DNA of 64,000 nucleotides from Lactiplantibacillus brownii (GTDB lineage Bacteria > Bacillota > Bacilli > Lactobacillales > Lactobacillaceae): contig NZ_JAVCWF010000001.1 in assembly GCF_031085375.1 (NCBI RefSeq), positions 1,426,001-1,490,000 of the forward strand, given 5' to 3'. Below the pieces are notes generated by a model. It was not told the DNA's origin, made no database searches, and was given only the letters and a program-made list of their open reading frames with translations. The number at the start of each line of letters is the position of its first letter. Position 1 is the stretch's first letter. Of this stretch, positions 45,934-54,612 are shown piece by piece. A program made the position numbers and the translations under genes.

Positions 45934-46086
45934 TGACCAGCTTGTTTGCTGTGAGGCAGACCTGCAGCCAAGAGCCGGTCTGCAGGGCGCTTTCAAGCCG
46001 AGAGACCACGTCTTAAAAGTCGGCCAGACACTAACCTGGGAAGAATCACCCAGCTAAGTGTCTCGACACGGCAAACGAGTTGGTCA
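45934..46086 (+). ncRNA. Candidate structured RNA A (four-way junction)
   Basis: Closing helix of 20 bp between TGACCAGCTTGTTTGCTGTG (45934-45953) and the arm 46067-46086, including three G-U pairs that would be A-C mismatches on the other strand, so the transcript is plus. Inside: helix GCAGACC/GGTCTGC (45956-45962 with 45977-45983), with a mutually exclusive CCTGCAG/CTGCAGG (45961-45967 with 45980-45986); GCCGA/TCGGC (45997-46001 with 46020-46024); AGACACT/AGTGTCT (46026-46032 with 46057-46063) enclosing CTGGG/CCCAG. Family not recognised. No strong promoter fixed. Confidence 0.65.
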
Positions 46087-46188
46087 ACTCCGACGCTAAA
46101 TAGTGACTTAACTAAGGGAACATTGATAAACCCAGTATCAACGAAAGATTAATTAACATTAGTATCACTAATTACAGTGCAGGGCGGG

Positions 46189-46310
46189 CTGGATGATGCT
46201 CAGTGGTGAAATTTTCCTTTGCTGGTGAATTTCCAGCTTAGGAAAAGCCCGGCTTGTGAGACCGATCTTTGGCTCACAAACATGGCCACCACGTTCCAGC
46301 ATCAATCCAG
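46189..46310 (+). ncRNA. Candidate structured RNA B (junction fold)
   Basis: Closing helix CTGGAT-GATGCT (46189-46200) with AGCATC-A-ATCCAG (46298-46310, one bulged A), continued by GTGGTG/CACCAC (46203-46208 with 46287-46292). Two internal hairpins: TTTTCCT/AGGAAAA (46212-46218, 46240-46246) enclosing GCTGG/CCAGC, and TTGTGAG/CTCACAA (46254-46260, 46273-46279). Strand assumed the same as RNA A. Confidence 0.5.
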
Positions 46311-46565
46311 ACCAACCGAAACGGCAAGCCAAGTGGATACTGTTAAATATAGTAGCTACAATTAATAAATTTTTGTTAAAGAAAATTTTGATTGGGGCCA
46401 ATCCTATCGACGAACAGTGTCTGACAACCCGCCAAAAAACGGAAGGCTCGTTTTTGACGTCACTGAGAACTAACCATGGTCATAATCTGCGTTGTACTCA
46501 CAAATTGCTTGTGCCATAATTATTGAAGGCTGAGATAAATTCAAGGAGATAAATGAGGTGTATAG

Positions 46566-47129
46566 ATGTCTGATGAGGCTTTCATCAAAAAGATTTTGCG
46601 AACCACGCCAGAATTGTGGGAAATATTAACTTTAATTCGACGGTTGCAACTTAAACAAGGTTATTTGGCAGCTGGCAGTATTCGTAACGCGGTTTGGCAA
46701 ACGCTAAGCCAGCAATCCGTGACATTGATCAGTGATGTTGATGTCGTCTTCTTTGATCCAGATCGACCGGTCAGTGATGATTTGGTCTTATTTAACCAGC
46801 TAACGACATGGGCGCCACAGTATCAGTGGCAAGTTAAAAATGAAGTTTACATGGCGCATTATGATTTTGATGATGGCCCAGAGTTTCGGTCGGTAGCGGA
46901 TGCTATTGGACAATTTGTGGAAGTTCCAACCTGTATTGGCGCACGACTAATGGCTGATGATGAAATCGACTTAATCGCGCCACATGGGACCCGTGAGCTG
47001 TTGCAACTACAATGCCGGCCAATACCATTCTATCGACAAGATGCACGTCATTTAGCCGTTTATCAGCAACGAATGCGGCGGAAGCAATGGCAGCGGCTCT
47101 GGCCAAATTTAAAAGTTGATGACTACTAA
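46566..47129 (+). CDS. Nucleotidyltransferase-fold protein (DUF925 type)
   Basis: 187 residues. AAGSIRNAVWQ and SDVDVVFFD (Asp pair, about 58-66) give the metal-binding core of the NTP_transf_6 family. A third acidic position follows near DDEIDLIAP. Function unknown; ATGAGGTG ribosome binding site. Lies just downstream of the structured RNA region. Confidence 0.82.
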   Translation: MSDEAFIKKILRTTPELWEILTLIRRLQLKQGYLAAGSIRNAVWQTLSQQSVTLISDVDVVFFDPDRPVSDDLVLFNQLTTWAPQYQWQVKNEVYMAHYDFDDGPEFRSVADAIGQFVEVPTCIGARLMADDEIDLIAPHGTRELLQLQCRPIPFYRQDARHLAVYQQRMRRKQWQRLWPNLKVDDY

Positions 47130-47220
47130 GTGTTAGCCGTCTCTGTGGCCAAGCACGTGCCAGACCAAGCTAACTGGATACTTATAAAGCTACACCACAA
47201 TAGGCAATGGGAGGAATATC

Positions 47221-47550
47221 ATGGATTTAAAAACGCATCAGGATTGGTTAGTCCATTTCTACAAACAACGACAGTGGTATCAATATTCACCATTTATTCG
47301 CTTGAATTTTTTGACTGAAGAAGTGGGTGAAGTATCACGAGCGATTCGAGCGTTTGAAATTGGGCGTGACCATCCGGGTGACCCAAAGATGACGGCCCCA
47401 GAACTCACGGCTAATCTGAAGGAAGAGTTGGCGGATGTTTTAGATCAAGTTTTAATTATGAGTCGTCAATATGAAATTGAGCCAGAAGAATTGTTGCGGG
47501 CAAGTGAGGCTAAATTACAGGCCCGGTTTAAATCTACTGGCCGTGACTGA
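47221..47550 (+). CDS. MazG-like nucleotide pyrophosphohydrolase
   Basis: 109-residue all-alpha NTP-PPase. LTEEVGEVSRAIRA and LKEELADVLDQVLIM carry the ExxE ... ExxD Mg2+ motif. Members hydrolyse noncanonical or excess NTPs. GGGAGG ribosome binding site. Confidence 0.9.
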   Translation: MDLKTHQDWLVHFYKQRQWYQYSPFIRLNFLTEEVGEVSRAIRAFEIGRDHPGDPKMTAPELTANLKEELADVLDQVLIMSRQYEIEPEELLRASEAKLQARFKSTGRD

Positions 47551-47630
47551 AATAGGTTATCAACAAAGGATTAATTGTATTTTAATTGGTTAGTGCAAGA
47601 AGTCATTAAATTCGACTGGAGATGATAACC

Positions 47631-48113
47631 ATGGGAGAAGTATTGCTGGTTATTGATATGCAAAACGGTTTGCGTGATACATTTGATTATGCGGATGTTC
47701 TGGCAAAGATCAATAGGCGTATTGCCGCCTATCATGCGGCTAAACGACCGGTTATTTTTATGCAACATACGGATGCTGAGCTAAGTTACGGGAGTACTGC
47801 GTGGCAATTAGATGCTGCCTTGGCACGCCAATCAACGGATATCGTGATACTAAAGACCCATTCAGATTCTTTCTTTGAAACTAGGTTGACAACGCGGTTG
47901 CAGCACTTAGCGGTTAAAGATGTTGAAGTCTGTGGTCTACAAACAGAATATTGCATTGATACTGCCATCAGAGTCGGCCATTCACGTGGGTTTTATATGG
48001 CAACCATTAGCGGCCTATCGACCACCTATGCGGCTAATGGTTTAACTGCCAGTCAAATTCGGCGACATCATGAAAGTATTTGGGCCGGAAGTTTTGCCAC
48101 GGTGCAACATTAA
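47631..48113 (+). CDS. Isochorismatase-like cysteine hydrolase
   Basis: 160 residues. Asp in LLVIDMQNG, Lys in LKTHSDSFFET and Cys in CGLQTEYCIDTAI give the catalytic triad of the nicotinamidase/isochorismatase family. GGAGATGATAACC ribosome binding site selects the ATG at 47631. Substrate not deducible. Confidence 0.9.
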   Translation: MGEVLLVIDMQNGLRDTFDYADVLAKINRRIAAYHAAKRPVIFMQHTDAELSYGSTAWQLDAALARQSTDIVILKTHSDSFFETRLTTRLQHLAVKDVEVCGLQTEYCIDTAIRVGHSRGFYMATISGLSTTYAANGLTASQIRRHHESIWAGSFATVQH

Positions 48114-48147
48114 GTCCGGCATCACTTGAGCGACTAATTTGCAAATA

Positions 48148-49143
48148 TCAGCTCTGTTTTGAGTTGGGTTGTTTGGGTGTCAGCTTTCCTGGTAGTGTCA
48201 TAACGTCCGTCTGCATGACGCTAAATTGGGACCACATAACCGTGTTAATTTCTTGGGTGAGCTGATAAATTTCTAAGGCAGTCATGGTTGGGGGTACCGT
48301 TAATGTGACGGTTAACATGATTAAGCTACCATCATAATGAGCCTTTAAAAAGTTGACTTGTTGGACACCTGGCAGATGTTCTAATTGTTGTTGGTACCGA
48401 GCTTCAAGATAGGGATCGAAGTAATCGACTAGATTCAAACTACTCTCTCGGAAGATTTTTAAACCGGTATTCAGAATGTAAAGTCCTAGTGCGATACTGA
48501 TGAGACTATCTAGCCAGTAGAGTTTTAGCAAGGTTGTGCAGACGATGGTGATAATGGTGACTAGACTGGTTAAGGCATCAGTAAAAGTATCACGACTGGC
48601 CGCAATTAGCGCCGCGTTCTTCAATTTGCGGCTCCAAAAATGATTGAAGCCCCACAAGATGAGTAGCAGTAAGAATGAAACTAGTGCACCAATTTCAGCG
48701 ACACCACTGGTTAATGGCGTATCTGAATGCTGAATTAACTTGAGGCCCCCTTTGAACACAATATCGACGGCAATAGCAATCATGGTTACGCCGGCCAGTA
48801 GGGTGTAAATTGTTTCAAAACGGAAACGCGATTGTTGAATTCTTGGCCCTAATGATTTTTGTTCTGCTGGAGATATTGGGGCACCCAGTAAGTCGTCATC
48901 ATGCGTTTTAGTGGCAATGAATAATCCGGTCATTAGCAAACCAGTTGATAGGATTCCCGATAGATTATTGAAAGCATCCGCACGTAAGGTTTGCGAATGA
49001 CCTAATTTTGCAAACCAATGTTCAATTAAAAATAAGCTTAGATAGACGGCCACGTTACCATAGAGGTGGTGACGAGCAGTTCGGAGATTGGCAACAACAT
49101 GTTGCTGAATCGTTTGCCAATTTTGTGGTTTATTTGATGACAT
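48148..49143 (-). CDS. Cation diffusion facilitator-type transporter with degenerate TM2 site
   Basis: 331 residues, six hydrophobic spans and a C-terminal domain (ZT_dimer-like, EHLPGVQQVNFLKAHYDGSL). The TM5 site DTFTDALTSL is intact, while the TM2 site reads RADAFNNLSGIL (Gly where a second Asp is usual) and the HPYGHGR-type loop is replaced by SLGPRIQQSRFRFE. Metal specificity unknown; may be Mn/Fe-type or altered. GTGAGG upstream. Confidence 0.85.
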   Translation of the reverse strand: MSSNKPQNWQTIQQHVVANLRTARHHLYGNVAVYLSLFLIEHWFAKLGHSQTLRADAFNNLSGILSTGLLMTGLFIATKTHDDDLLGAPISPAEQKSLGPRIQQSRFRFETIYTLLAGVTMIAIAVDIVFKGGLKLIQHSDTPLTSGVAEIGALVSFLLLLILWGFNHFWSRKLKNAALIAASRDTFTDALTSLVTIITIVCTTLLKLYWLDSLISIALGLYILNTGLKIFRESSLNLVDYFDPYLEARYQQQLEHLPGVQQVNFLKAHYDGSLIMLTVTLTVPPTMTALEIYQLTQEINTVMWSQFSVMQTDVMTLPGKLTPKQPNSKQS

Positions 49144-49282
49144 GCCTAATTGCGCCTCACAAACATGATTGAACTTGATGTCAATTTAGCTCAAATATAA
49201 CACGAGTCCATGCAAGTGGCGCTGACGATATATTGATTAGCTAGTATCATTACTAACCTCGTGGAAAACTAAGAACGGTCTC

Positions 49283-49318
49283 AAAAAAGGCGCCAGTGCA
49301 TTCGCACTGACGCCCTTT
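49283..49318 (-). terminator. Terminator of the multi-span membrane protein gene
   Basis: Minus-strand stem GGCGTCAGTGC / GCACTGGCGCC with GAAT loop, then T6. Confidence 0.9.
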
Positions 49319-49336
49319 AATATGTGACTTCAATAA

Positions 49337-50464
49337 CTAATAACTGTAACTGCTGTAGGCGGCCATTAAGGTAATATAGTAATAACTACCTAAAATAACG
49401 AGCCAAATGGAAACCCAAATGATGCCAGCAGCAACGTGGAAAGTCCGTAGATGATAGCGGAAACGATCAAAAGTATCCGGTTCAGCTATCGTAAACGGTA
49501 GATTAGTGGTTTTTAAGCTGTGTAAATAATCATAGTTGCGTTGTGGCCAACAGAAACCCACGATTTCGACCAAGCAGAGCGCAATTAAAGCCATAATTGC
49601 ACCCGGAAAGACCGCAGTCAGATCAACGGAGAAGGCTGGCGCGATAATATTACGGTATAAGATCCAGATGGCAATGAGCCCCATCAAATAACCGATGATT
49701 CGAAGCGTGTGCCAAGTAATCACTTTAGTCTTTAAAGCGGGCTGATGTTTGACTAACGCTTTAGTCGCTTGATAATGGCGTTGACCGAAGCGAATTTCGT
49801 GCTTGTCGACCAATAAATAACGATATTGGTGTAAATAGGCTAATTGCACTAGACCAACGACTAATGCGATAACTGGAATCGCTGCGACCAGGGCCATCAC
49901 TAAGTCTTGAATGGAAATAGTGGGTTCTGTGCCAACGGCTAAAATACGAGTGGCCCATAAGACCAAGCCAGCAGCGGCAATGGCCAAGGTTCCCCAGATT
50001 TGTCGCCGACGATAGTGTTTAAAGGCTTCACCACTAGCCAAAACGAAAGCTTGTTTGGCAGTGGACTGCTTGGCCCAGTATTGATAGCTTTGACTAGTCC
50101 AAACGAGTGGATAGACCATCAACAATGCGGCACCAAGGACAACTAAGATGGCGCTCGTCCATGAAAGCTGAGTTGGAAAAACGAGCAAGTCGAGCTTAGT
50201 TTCCAACAAGTAAAAGCTAACTAACCACAGAATCAGGCCGAGCCATAAGCTGATTTGACTCATGAGAAAAAGTCGTTTGAGCCCTGGCTGAGCGGCGGTT
50301 ACTGTTTGACGAGCCTGTTGAAAAAGCTTGAATTTAGCAGAGCGCTTTTTCGGTGCGGTCGTTGGTTCGAGATACGGATGCTGCCAGTTGAGATAAAATA
50401 GGCCCGCACCTGTGATTAGGAGTACCAATGTGACAATGGTGCAAATGATAATTGACATAGACAT
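49337..50464 (-). CDS. Multi-span membrane protein of unknown function
   Basis: 375 residues with about nine hydrophobic spans, in a pattern of one N-terminal span, a basic loop (PKKRSAKFKLFQQARQ), then paired spans separated by cytoplasmic loops. AAAGGACTT ribosome binding site. No motif recognised. It has its own terminator and is transcribed alone. Confidence 0.75.
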   Translation of the reverse strand: MSMSIIICTIVTLVLLITGAGLFYLNWQHPYLEPTTAPKKRSAKFKLFQQARQTVTAAQPGLKRLFLMSQISLWLGLILWLVSFYLLETKLDLLVFPTQLSWTSAILVVLGAALLMVYPLVWTSQSYQYWAKQSTAKQAFVLASGEAFKHYRRRQIWGTLAIAAAGLVLWATRILAVGTEPTISIQDLVMALVAAIPVIALVVGLVQLAYLHQYRYLLVDKHEIRFGQRHYQATKALVKHQPALKTKVITWHTLRIIGYLMGLIAIWILYRNIIAPAFSVDLTAVFPGAIMALIALCLVEIVGFCWPQRNYDYLHSLKTTNLPFTIAEPDTFDRFRYHLRTFHVAAGIIWVSIWLVILGSYYYITLMAAYSSYSY

Positions 50465-50647
50465 AAGTCCTTTAAAATAAATTATAGTGTAACGCTTGTT
50501 CCAGTGTAAAACTAATTATCGCTTAAAATGGGGTGACTTGTAAACCTTGGGATTTTCTTAAGTTCTTTGTACGTTGGGGTCGCTAGGTCATAAAACTTTT
50601 TCATGGTAACGAACCACGATGATTTTTCGGAGGATTAAAGTTATTTC

Positions 50648-50675
50648 TTTACTTACAAAAAGTAAGTGATATACT
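50648..50675 (+). promoter_or_regulatory. Promoter and operator-like palindrome of the nitroreductase gene
   Basis: TTTACT (50648-50653), a 16-base spacer and TATACT (50670-50675). ACTTAC-AAAAA-GTAAGT (50651-50667) fills the spacer, as in promoters of redox- or quinone-sensing repressors such as YodB/HxlR types. Confidence 0.6.
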
Positions 50676-50709
50676 AAGTTTATCAAATTAAATCAGGAGT
50701 CGATTACTT

Positions 50710-51312
50710 ATGGAAAAACAATTTATTCAATTACAAACGAAACGTCGTACAATTTACGCTTTAGGCAAGCAGGTCAAGCAAACAAATTCAGAACTAGTGG
50801 CTTTGATTGAGGCAGCTATCAAGAATGCGCCATCTGCTTTCAACAATCAGACAACGCGTGCCGTCATTTTATTCAACCAATATCATGACCAATTGTGGGA
50901 TATGACCGCTGATCGATTAAAAACGGAAGTACCAACTGAAGCAGCTTATCAGAAAACGGTTGCCAAGTTAAATGGCTTTAAGGCCGCCTATGGGACGATC
51001 TTGTACTTTACGGATACTGATGTTGTTAAACAAAATGAAGCTGATTTCCCCTTATATGCGGCTAACTTTGCCGACTGGTCTGAACAGGCCCAAGGCAATG
51101 CCCAATATAGTGTTTGGACAGCCTTGGCTGAAAATGGTGTTGGTGCCAATTTGCAACATTACAATCCACTGATTGATGATCAAGTTACTGCAGCGTATGA
51201 TATTCCAGCTAATTGGCGATTACGGGGCCAAATGCCATTTGGTTCTATTGAAGCGCCAGCCGGTGAGAAAGATTTCATGGCGGATGCCGATCGATTCAAG
51301 GTTTTCGAATAA
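50710..51312 (+). CDS. Nitroreductase-family flavoprotein
   Basis: 200 residues. N-terminal KRRTIYALGKQV and APSAFNNQTTRAVILF (FMN contact), C-terminal AENGVGANLQHYNPLID and MPFGSIEAPAGEK place it in the YdgI/YfkO oxidoreductase subgroup. Predicted FMN/NAD(P)H dependent, detoxifying quinones or nitro compounds. CAGGAG ribosome binding site. Confidence 0.92.
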   Translation: MEKQFIQLQTKRRTIYALGKQVKQTNSELVALIEAAIKNAPSAFNNQTTRAVILFNQYHDQLWDMTADRLKTEVPTEAAYQKTVAKLNGFKAAYGTILYFTDTDVVKQNEADFPLYAANFADWSEQAQGNAQYSVWTALAENGVGANLQHYNPLIDDQVTAAYDIPANWRLRGQMPFGSIEAPAGEKDFMADADRFKVFE

Positions 51313-51335
51313 ATTAGTATGAAATGAACACAAAG

Positions 51336-51382
51336 AGGTTAGTAGCTATTCAGAGTGACTGAGTGGCTACTAACCTTTTTTG
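51336..51382 (+). terminator. Terminator of the nitroreductase gene
   Basis: AGGTTAGTAGC (51336-51346) / GCTACTAACCT (51366-51376) then T5. Confidence 0.88.
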
Positions 51383-51630
51383 GTGTGCTTTTTTCAATTG
51401 TTAGGATGATAGCCACTTGACTATTGGCTAAGCCCAACCATTTGGAAATGTATTTATTTCCAAAGTGAATTTGACAGAGAATTTTTATTCATAATGTAGT
51501 AATGAAATCAATAACTAAATACACAAATTTATAAAATCTAATTAATACTTTTTTGAATTGTAATAGATAGTCTAGTATAATACGGAAGTTATTTAAGAAT
51601 GTGTATTGATTTTGAACATCGGAGGAGTTT
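51383..51630. other. AT-rich gap before the membrane glycosyltransferase-like gene
   Basis: The gap has lower GC than its neighbours and ends in a promoter at 51553-51581. No ORF seen. Confidence 0.5.
51553..51581 (+). promoter_or_regulatory. Promoter of the ArnT-like gene
   Basis: TTGAAT (51553-51558), exact 17-base spacer, TATAAT (51576-51581). Confidence 0.7.
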
Positions 51631-53334
51631 ATGAATTATAAAACAAGTTGGTTTGGGAGGCAAAAGAGATTTAATGTCCCTCAATTATTCAGTGTACTTA
51701 TTATCATCTTTTTTGGGATAGCTTTAATACACAAGTTAGGTACAGTGCCGAATTTAGAAATAGATGAGGTTACTTACATGAACGAAATACGTTCACTTGT
51801 AAAGTATGGGACCGACATCCATGGCTTGTCGTGGCCAGTCTATTTTGCTGGGATTTTTGGATATGGTCAGTCTGTTGAATACGCATATTTTGCGTTACCG
51901 CTCATAAAAGTCATTGGCTTTTCTATTGCCAAGGTTAGATTACCAATGGTTCTGCTGACGTTGTTGACAATGGCGATGCTAGTTTGGCTTGTGTACGATC
52001 AAGAAAAGCAAAAGAGTCTAGGATTCTGGCTCATGTTAAGCCTGAGTTGTTCACCATGGATTTTTATTTCTGCAAGGTGGATTTTGGATTGTAATATTGC
52101 CCCCGTAACATTTGTATTAGGATTAATCCTTTTGTGCCAAGCTTGGCGATTTGAGGCTCGTGGCGGTCGAATTGCTTGCTATACGTTGTCGGCACTACTT
52201 ATTGCTTTTTCTGTTGCTGGATACATGGCTGGTTGGTTGTATATACCAATTGTGCTGATTCTGGTGGTCATTTATGCCCTGAAACGACATGTTATGTCAG
52301 AAAAAGTAATTGTTTCATATGGCATCCTTATTTTGGCTTGTGTCATGCCCCTGATTGCTTTTGCCTATAATTTTCTTATTGTGAAGCGTGCAACTCCGGG
52401 ACATTTCTTTTGGTTCTCGTATCCGCCAATGCCAATTTTAAGGGGAACATCATTTATTAATTTCCAAGATCCACATCTTTTTAAATTAATGTTTCTAAAT
52501 TTTATCACGGGTATAAATAACTATATCAGTGGCAATGACGGTCTAGCGTGGAATTCAGTTGGGCCGTATGGGGTTGTTTTCCCATTTTTATTAATTCTTG
52601 CCATCTTGGGTATCTTAACGCCCAGAGACTTATTGAACGAAAATACGTATCACTTTAAGAATATTATCATTATTTCATTGATTGCATTTTTACCGTTGAT
52701 GTTTGTTATTACCCCCAATTATAATCATTGGAACTTTGTAAATTGGCTATTAGCGATTTTAATTGGTTTTGGTTTTTACTATCTACAAGAAAGATTAGCC
52801 AACAAGTTGGCCATAGTTATCGCGCTGACCACAGCATTTACGATGCTTATGTTTGTTAACCTTGGTTACTACGGTCGTTTGAATAATGGAACGTCGTACT
52901 TTACGAGTCGCGATGTCAGCAGAGGCAATCTTAGAACGATTGATCATCTTTTGAAACCTAAGAATAAGCATTCACCAAGACTATTTATATTAGATCTGAG
53001 AGTGAAGTCACTTCAAGCTTATGCAATGTTGGCAGATGTGCAACCGATTTCTAATCAGACCATGCTATCGCGATCTGACGATAAACAGAACTTTGATCTT
53101 ATTAATATGAGTTCTCACCATCGATACGGAAACATTTATGATAGTAGTCTGTTGCAAAAGAAGTATCGAAAAGGCGACTATCTGCTAGTGCGCACGGATG
53201 ATCAGGGACTTGTTCGTAGCCATGATGGAAAATTCATGGTTAAGGAAAATGTGCAACATAAAGAATCAAAATATCGTGTTATTCAACGATTGAGTTACAT
53301 GAATATTCCTTTTATGTTATTGCGTGAAGATTAG
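51631..53334 (+). CDS. Multi-span glycosyltransferase-like protein (GT39/ArnT-type fold)
   Basis: 567 residues. About a dozen hydrophobic spans, then a C-terminal extracytoplasmic domain (from about 440). EIDEVTYMNEIR just after the first span recalls the DE/DD motif of GT-C lipid-sugar transferases. AT-rich codon use differs from flanking genes, hinting at acquisition. GGAGGAG ribosome binding site. Donor and acceptor unknown. Confidence 0.75.
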   Translation: MNYKTSWFGRQKRFNVPQLFSVLIIIFFGIALIHKLGTVPNLEIDEVTYMNEIRSLVKYGTDIHGLSWPVYFAGIFGYGQSVEYAYFALPLIKVIGFSIAKVRLPMVLLTLLTMAMLVWLVYDQEKQKSLGFWLMLSLSCSPWIFISARWILDCNIAPVTFVLGLILLCQAWRFEARGGRIACYTLSALLIAFSVAGYMAGWLYIPIVLILVVIYALKRHVMSEKVIVSYGILILACVMPLIAFAYNFLIVKRATPGHFFWFSYPPMPILRGTSFINFQDPHLFKLMFLNFITGINNYISGNDGLAWNSVGPYGVVFPFLLILAILGILTPRDLLNENTYHFKNIIIISLIAFLPLMFVITPNYNHWNFVNWLLAILIGFGFYYLQERLANKLAIVIALTTAFTMLMFVNLGYYGRLNNGTSYFTSRDVSRGNLRTIDHLLKPKNKHSPRLFILDLRVKSLQAYAMLADVQPISNQTMLSRSDDKQNFDLINMSSHHRYGNIYDSSLLQKKYRKGDYLLVRTDDQGLVRSHDGKFMVKENVQHKESKYRVIQRLSYMNIPFMLLRED

Positions 53335-53502
53335 ATGGCACTTTATTTTATCAATATTGAGTTTAACGGGACACTTCTGCTAAGAAAATTGGCCGGAGTG
53401 CTTTTACTTTCTAAAGAAATGGTCAAACCGCTTTAGTTCGCCAACGCAACCAAATGGGCGTATGCTAGAATAGAATTTAGAATGGTTGTGGAGGGTGTCA
53501 GG

Positions 53503-54612
53503 ATGCAAAAACAAGTAACGATTATTGGTAGTGGAATTGTTGGCGCGGTCACTGCTTACTATTTAAGTGCCGATCCCACGCTTAATGTCACAATTTATGA
53601 TGAAGGAATTGGGCAAGCCACTAAGAACTCGGCGGGAATTATTTCACCGTGGTTATCAAAGCGGCGTAATCAGCGTTGGTATCGCTTAGCTAAAGCAGGT
53701 GCGGCCCTTTATCCAGAAATTGTTCAGGACACGCAGATGGGTTATTCAGTTTACCAGCAAGCCGGGACAATTGTGACGCGCCATAATCAGGCAGACTTAG
53801 ATGCGCTGTACGACTTAGCGCTCGAACGTCGACAACAAGCGCCACAGATCGGTGATGTTGAAAAATTAACCGCCGCTGAAGTGCAAGCTCGGATTCCCTT
53901 GCTCACCAATCCTGAACCAGGGGTCTTTATTAGTGGCGGGGCCCGCGTCGATGGTGATAAGTTTGCTCATAATCTTTTGAAATACGCTGAAAAACGCAAT
54001 CTGGTTCGGCATAAGGGCAAAGTGACCTTGGGTGATCAGGGACAACTCTTGACCCCGCATGGTCAGCAAGCTTATGATACGTTGATCTTGGCGGTCGGCG
54101 CTTGGTTAAAGCCGTTACTATTGCCAATGGGAATCGTGGCGGATGTTCGACCACAAAAAGGCCAATTAATTGAATTAGAATTACCCGAATCTTGGGGCGA
54201 TGACGTGCCGGTATTGATGCCAGAAGGTGAGCGTGACTTTATTCCGTTTACGCGCAGCAAACTAGTCGTTGGTGCGACTCATGAAAATGACATGGGTTAT
54301 GATTTACAAGTTTCCGAACTAGTGGAAGATGATTTACTCGCGAGTGGTATTAAGCTGGATAGTCGCCTAACGAAGGCTGAAATTAGCCAGATCAAGGTTG
54401 GCACGCGTGCTTATACACGTGACTTTGCCCCATTTTTTGGACCATTGCCAGACAATCCACATATTTTAGTGGCCAGTGGGTTAGGTTCTTCTGGTCTGAC
54501 AACCGGTCCAATGGTTGGTAAATTACTGGCAGACTATGTGCGGACTGGTCAGCAAACGGGTTGGGACCAATATCAACGACCCATTGAGACTTATTTGGAA
54601 CCTGCGGATTAA
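53503..54612 (+). CDS. FAD-dependent amino-acid oxidoreductase (DadA-like)
   Basis: 369 residues. Rossmann GSGIVGAVTAYYL at the start, SAGIISPWL (FAD-binding) and C-terminal GLGSSGLTTGPMVGKLLA are typical of the DAO family (glycine oxidase or D-amino-acid dehydrogenase). ATG 53503 chosen with GGAGGGTG upstream. Convergent with and overlapping the RNase H gene by four bases. Confidence 0.88.
   Translation: MQKQVTIIGSGIVGAVTAYYLSADPTLNVTIYDEGIGQATKNSAGIISPWLSKRRNQRWYRLAKAGAALYPEIVQDTQMGYSVYQQAGTIVTRHNQADLDALYDLALERRQQAPQIGDVEKLTAAEVQARIPLLTNPEPGVFISGGARVDGDKFAHNLLKYAEKRNLVRHKGKVTLGDQGQLLTPHGQQAYDTLILAVGAWLKPLLLPMGIVADVRPQKGQLIELELPESWGDDVPVLMPEGERDFIPFTRSKLVVGATHENDMGYDLQVSELVEDDLLASGIKLDSRLTKAEISQIKVGTRAYTRDFAPFFGPLPDNPHILVASGLGSSGLTTGPMVGKLLADYVRTGQQTGWDQYQRPIETYLEPAD

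Larger units (their letters stand above)
45752..46565. other. 810-base gene-free region with two structured RNA candidates
   Basis: No supported protein ORF. The sequence holds an elaborate junction at 45934-46086 and another at 46189-46310, each preceded by ACTAATTAC, plus small hairpins (TTGATA/TATCAA near 46125) and an AAAAACG/CGTTTTT hairpin near 46434-46456. It may be one large RNA of about 550 bases or two adjacent ones. Confidence 0.6.

Noticed and set aside
46256..46519. 87-codon ORF on plus and a 77-codon ORF on minus in the RNA region
   Set aside because: No ribosome binding site, basic random-looking composition, and they run through the RNA helices.
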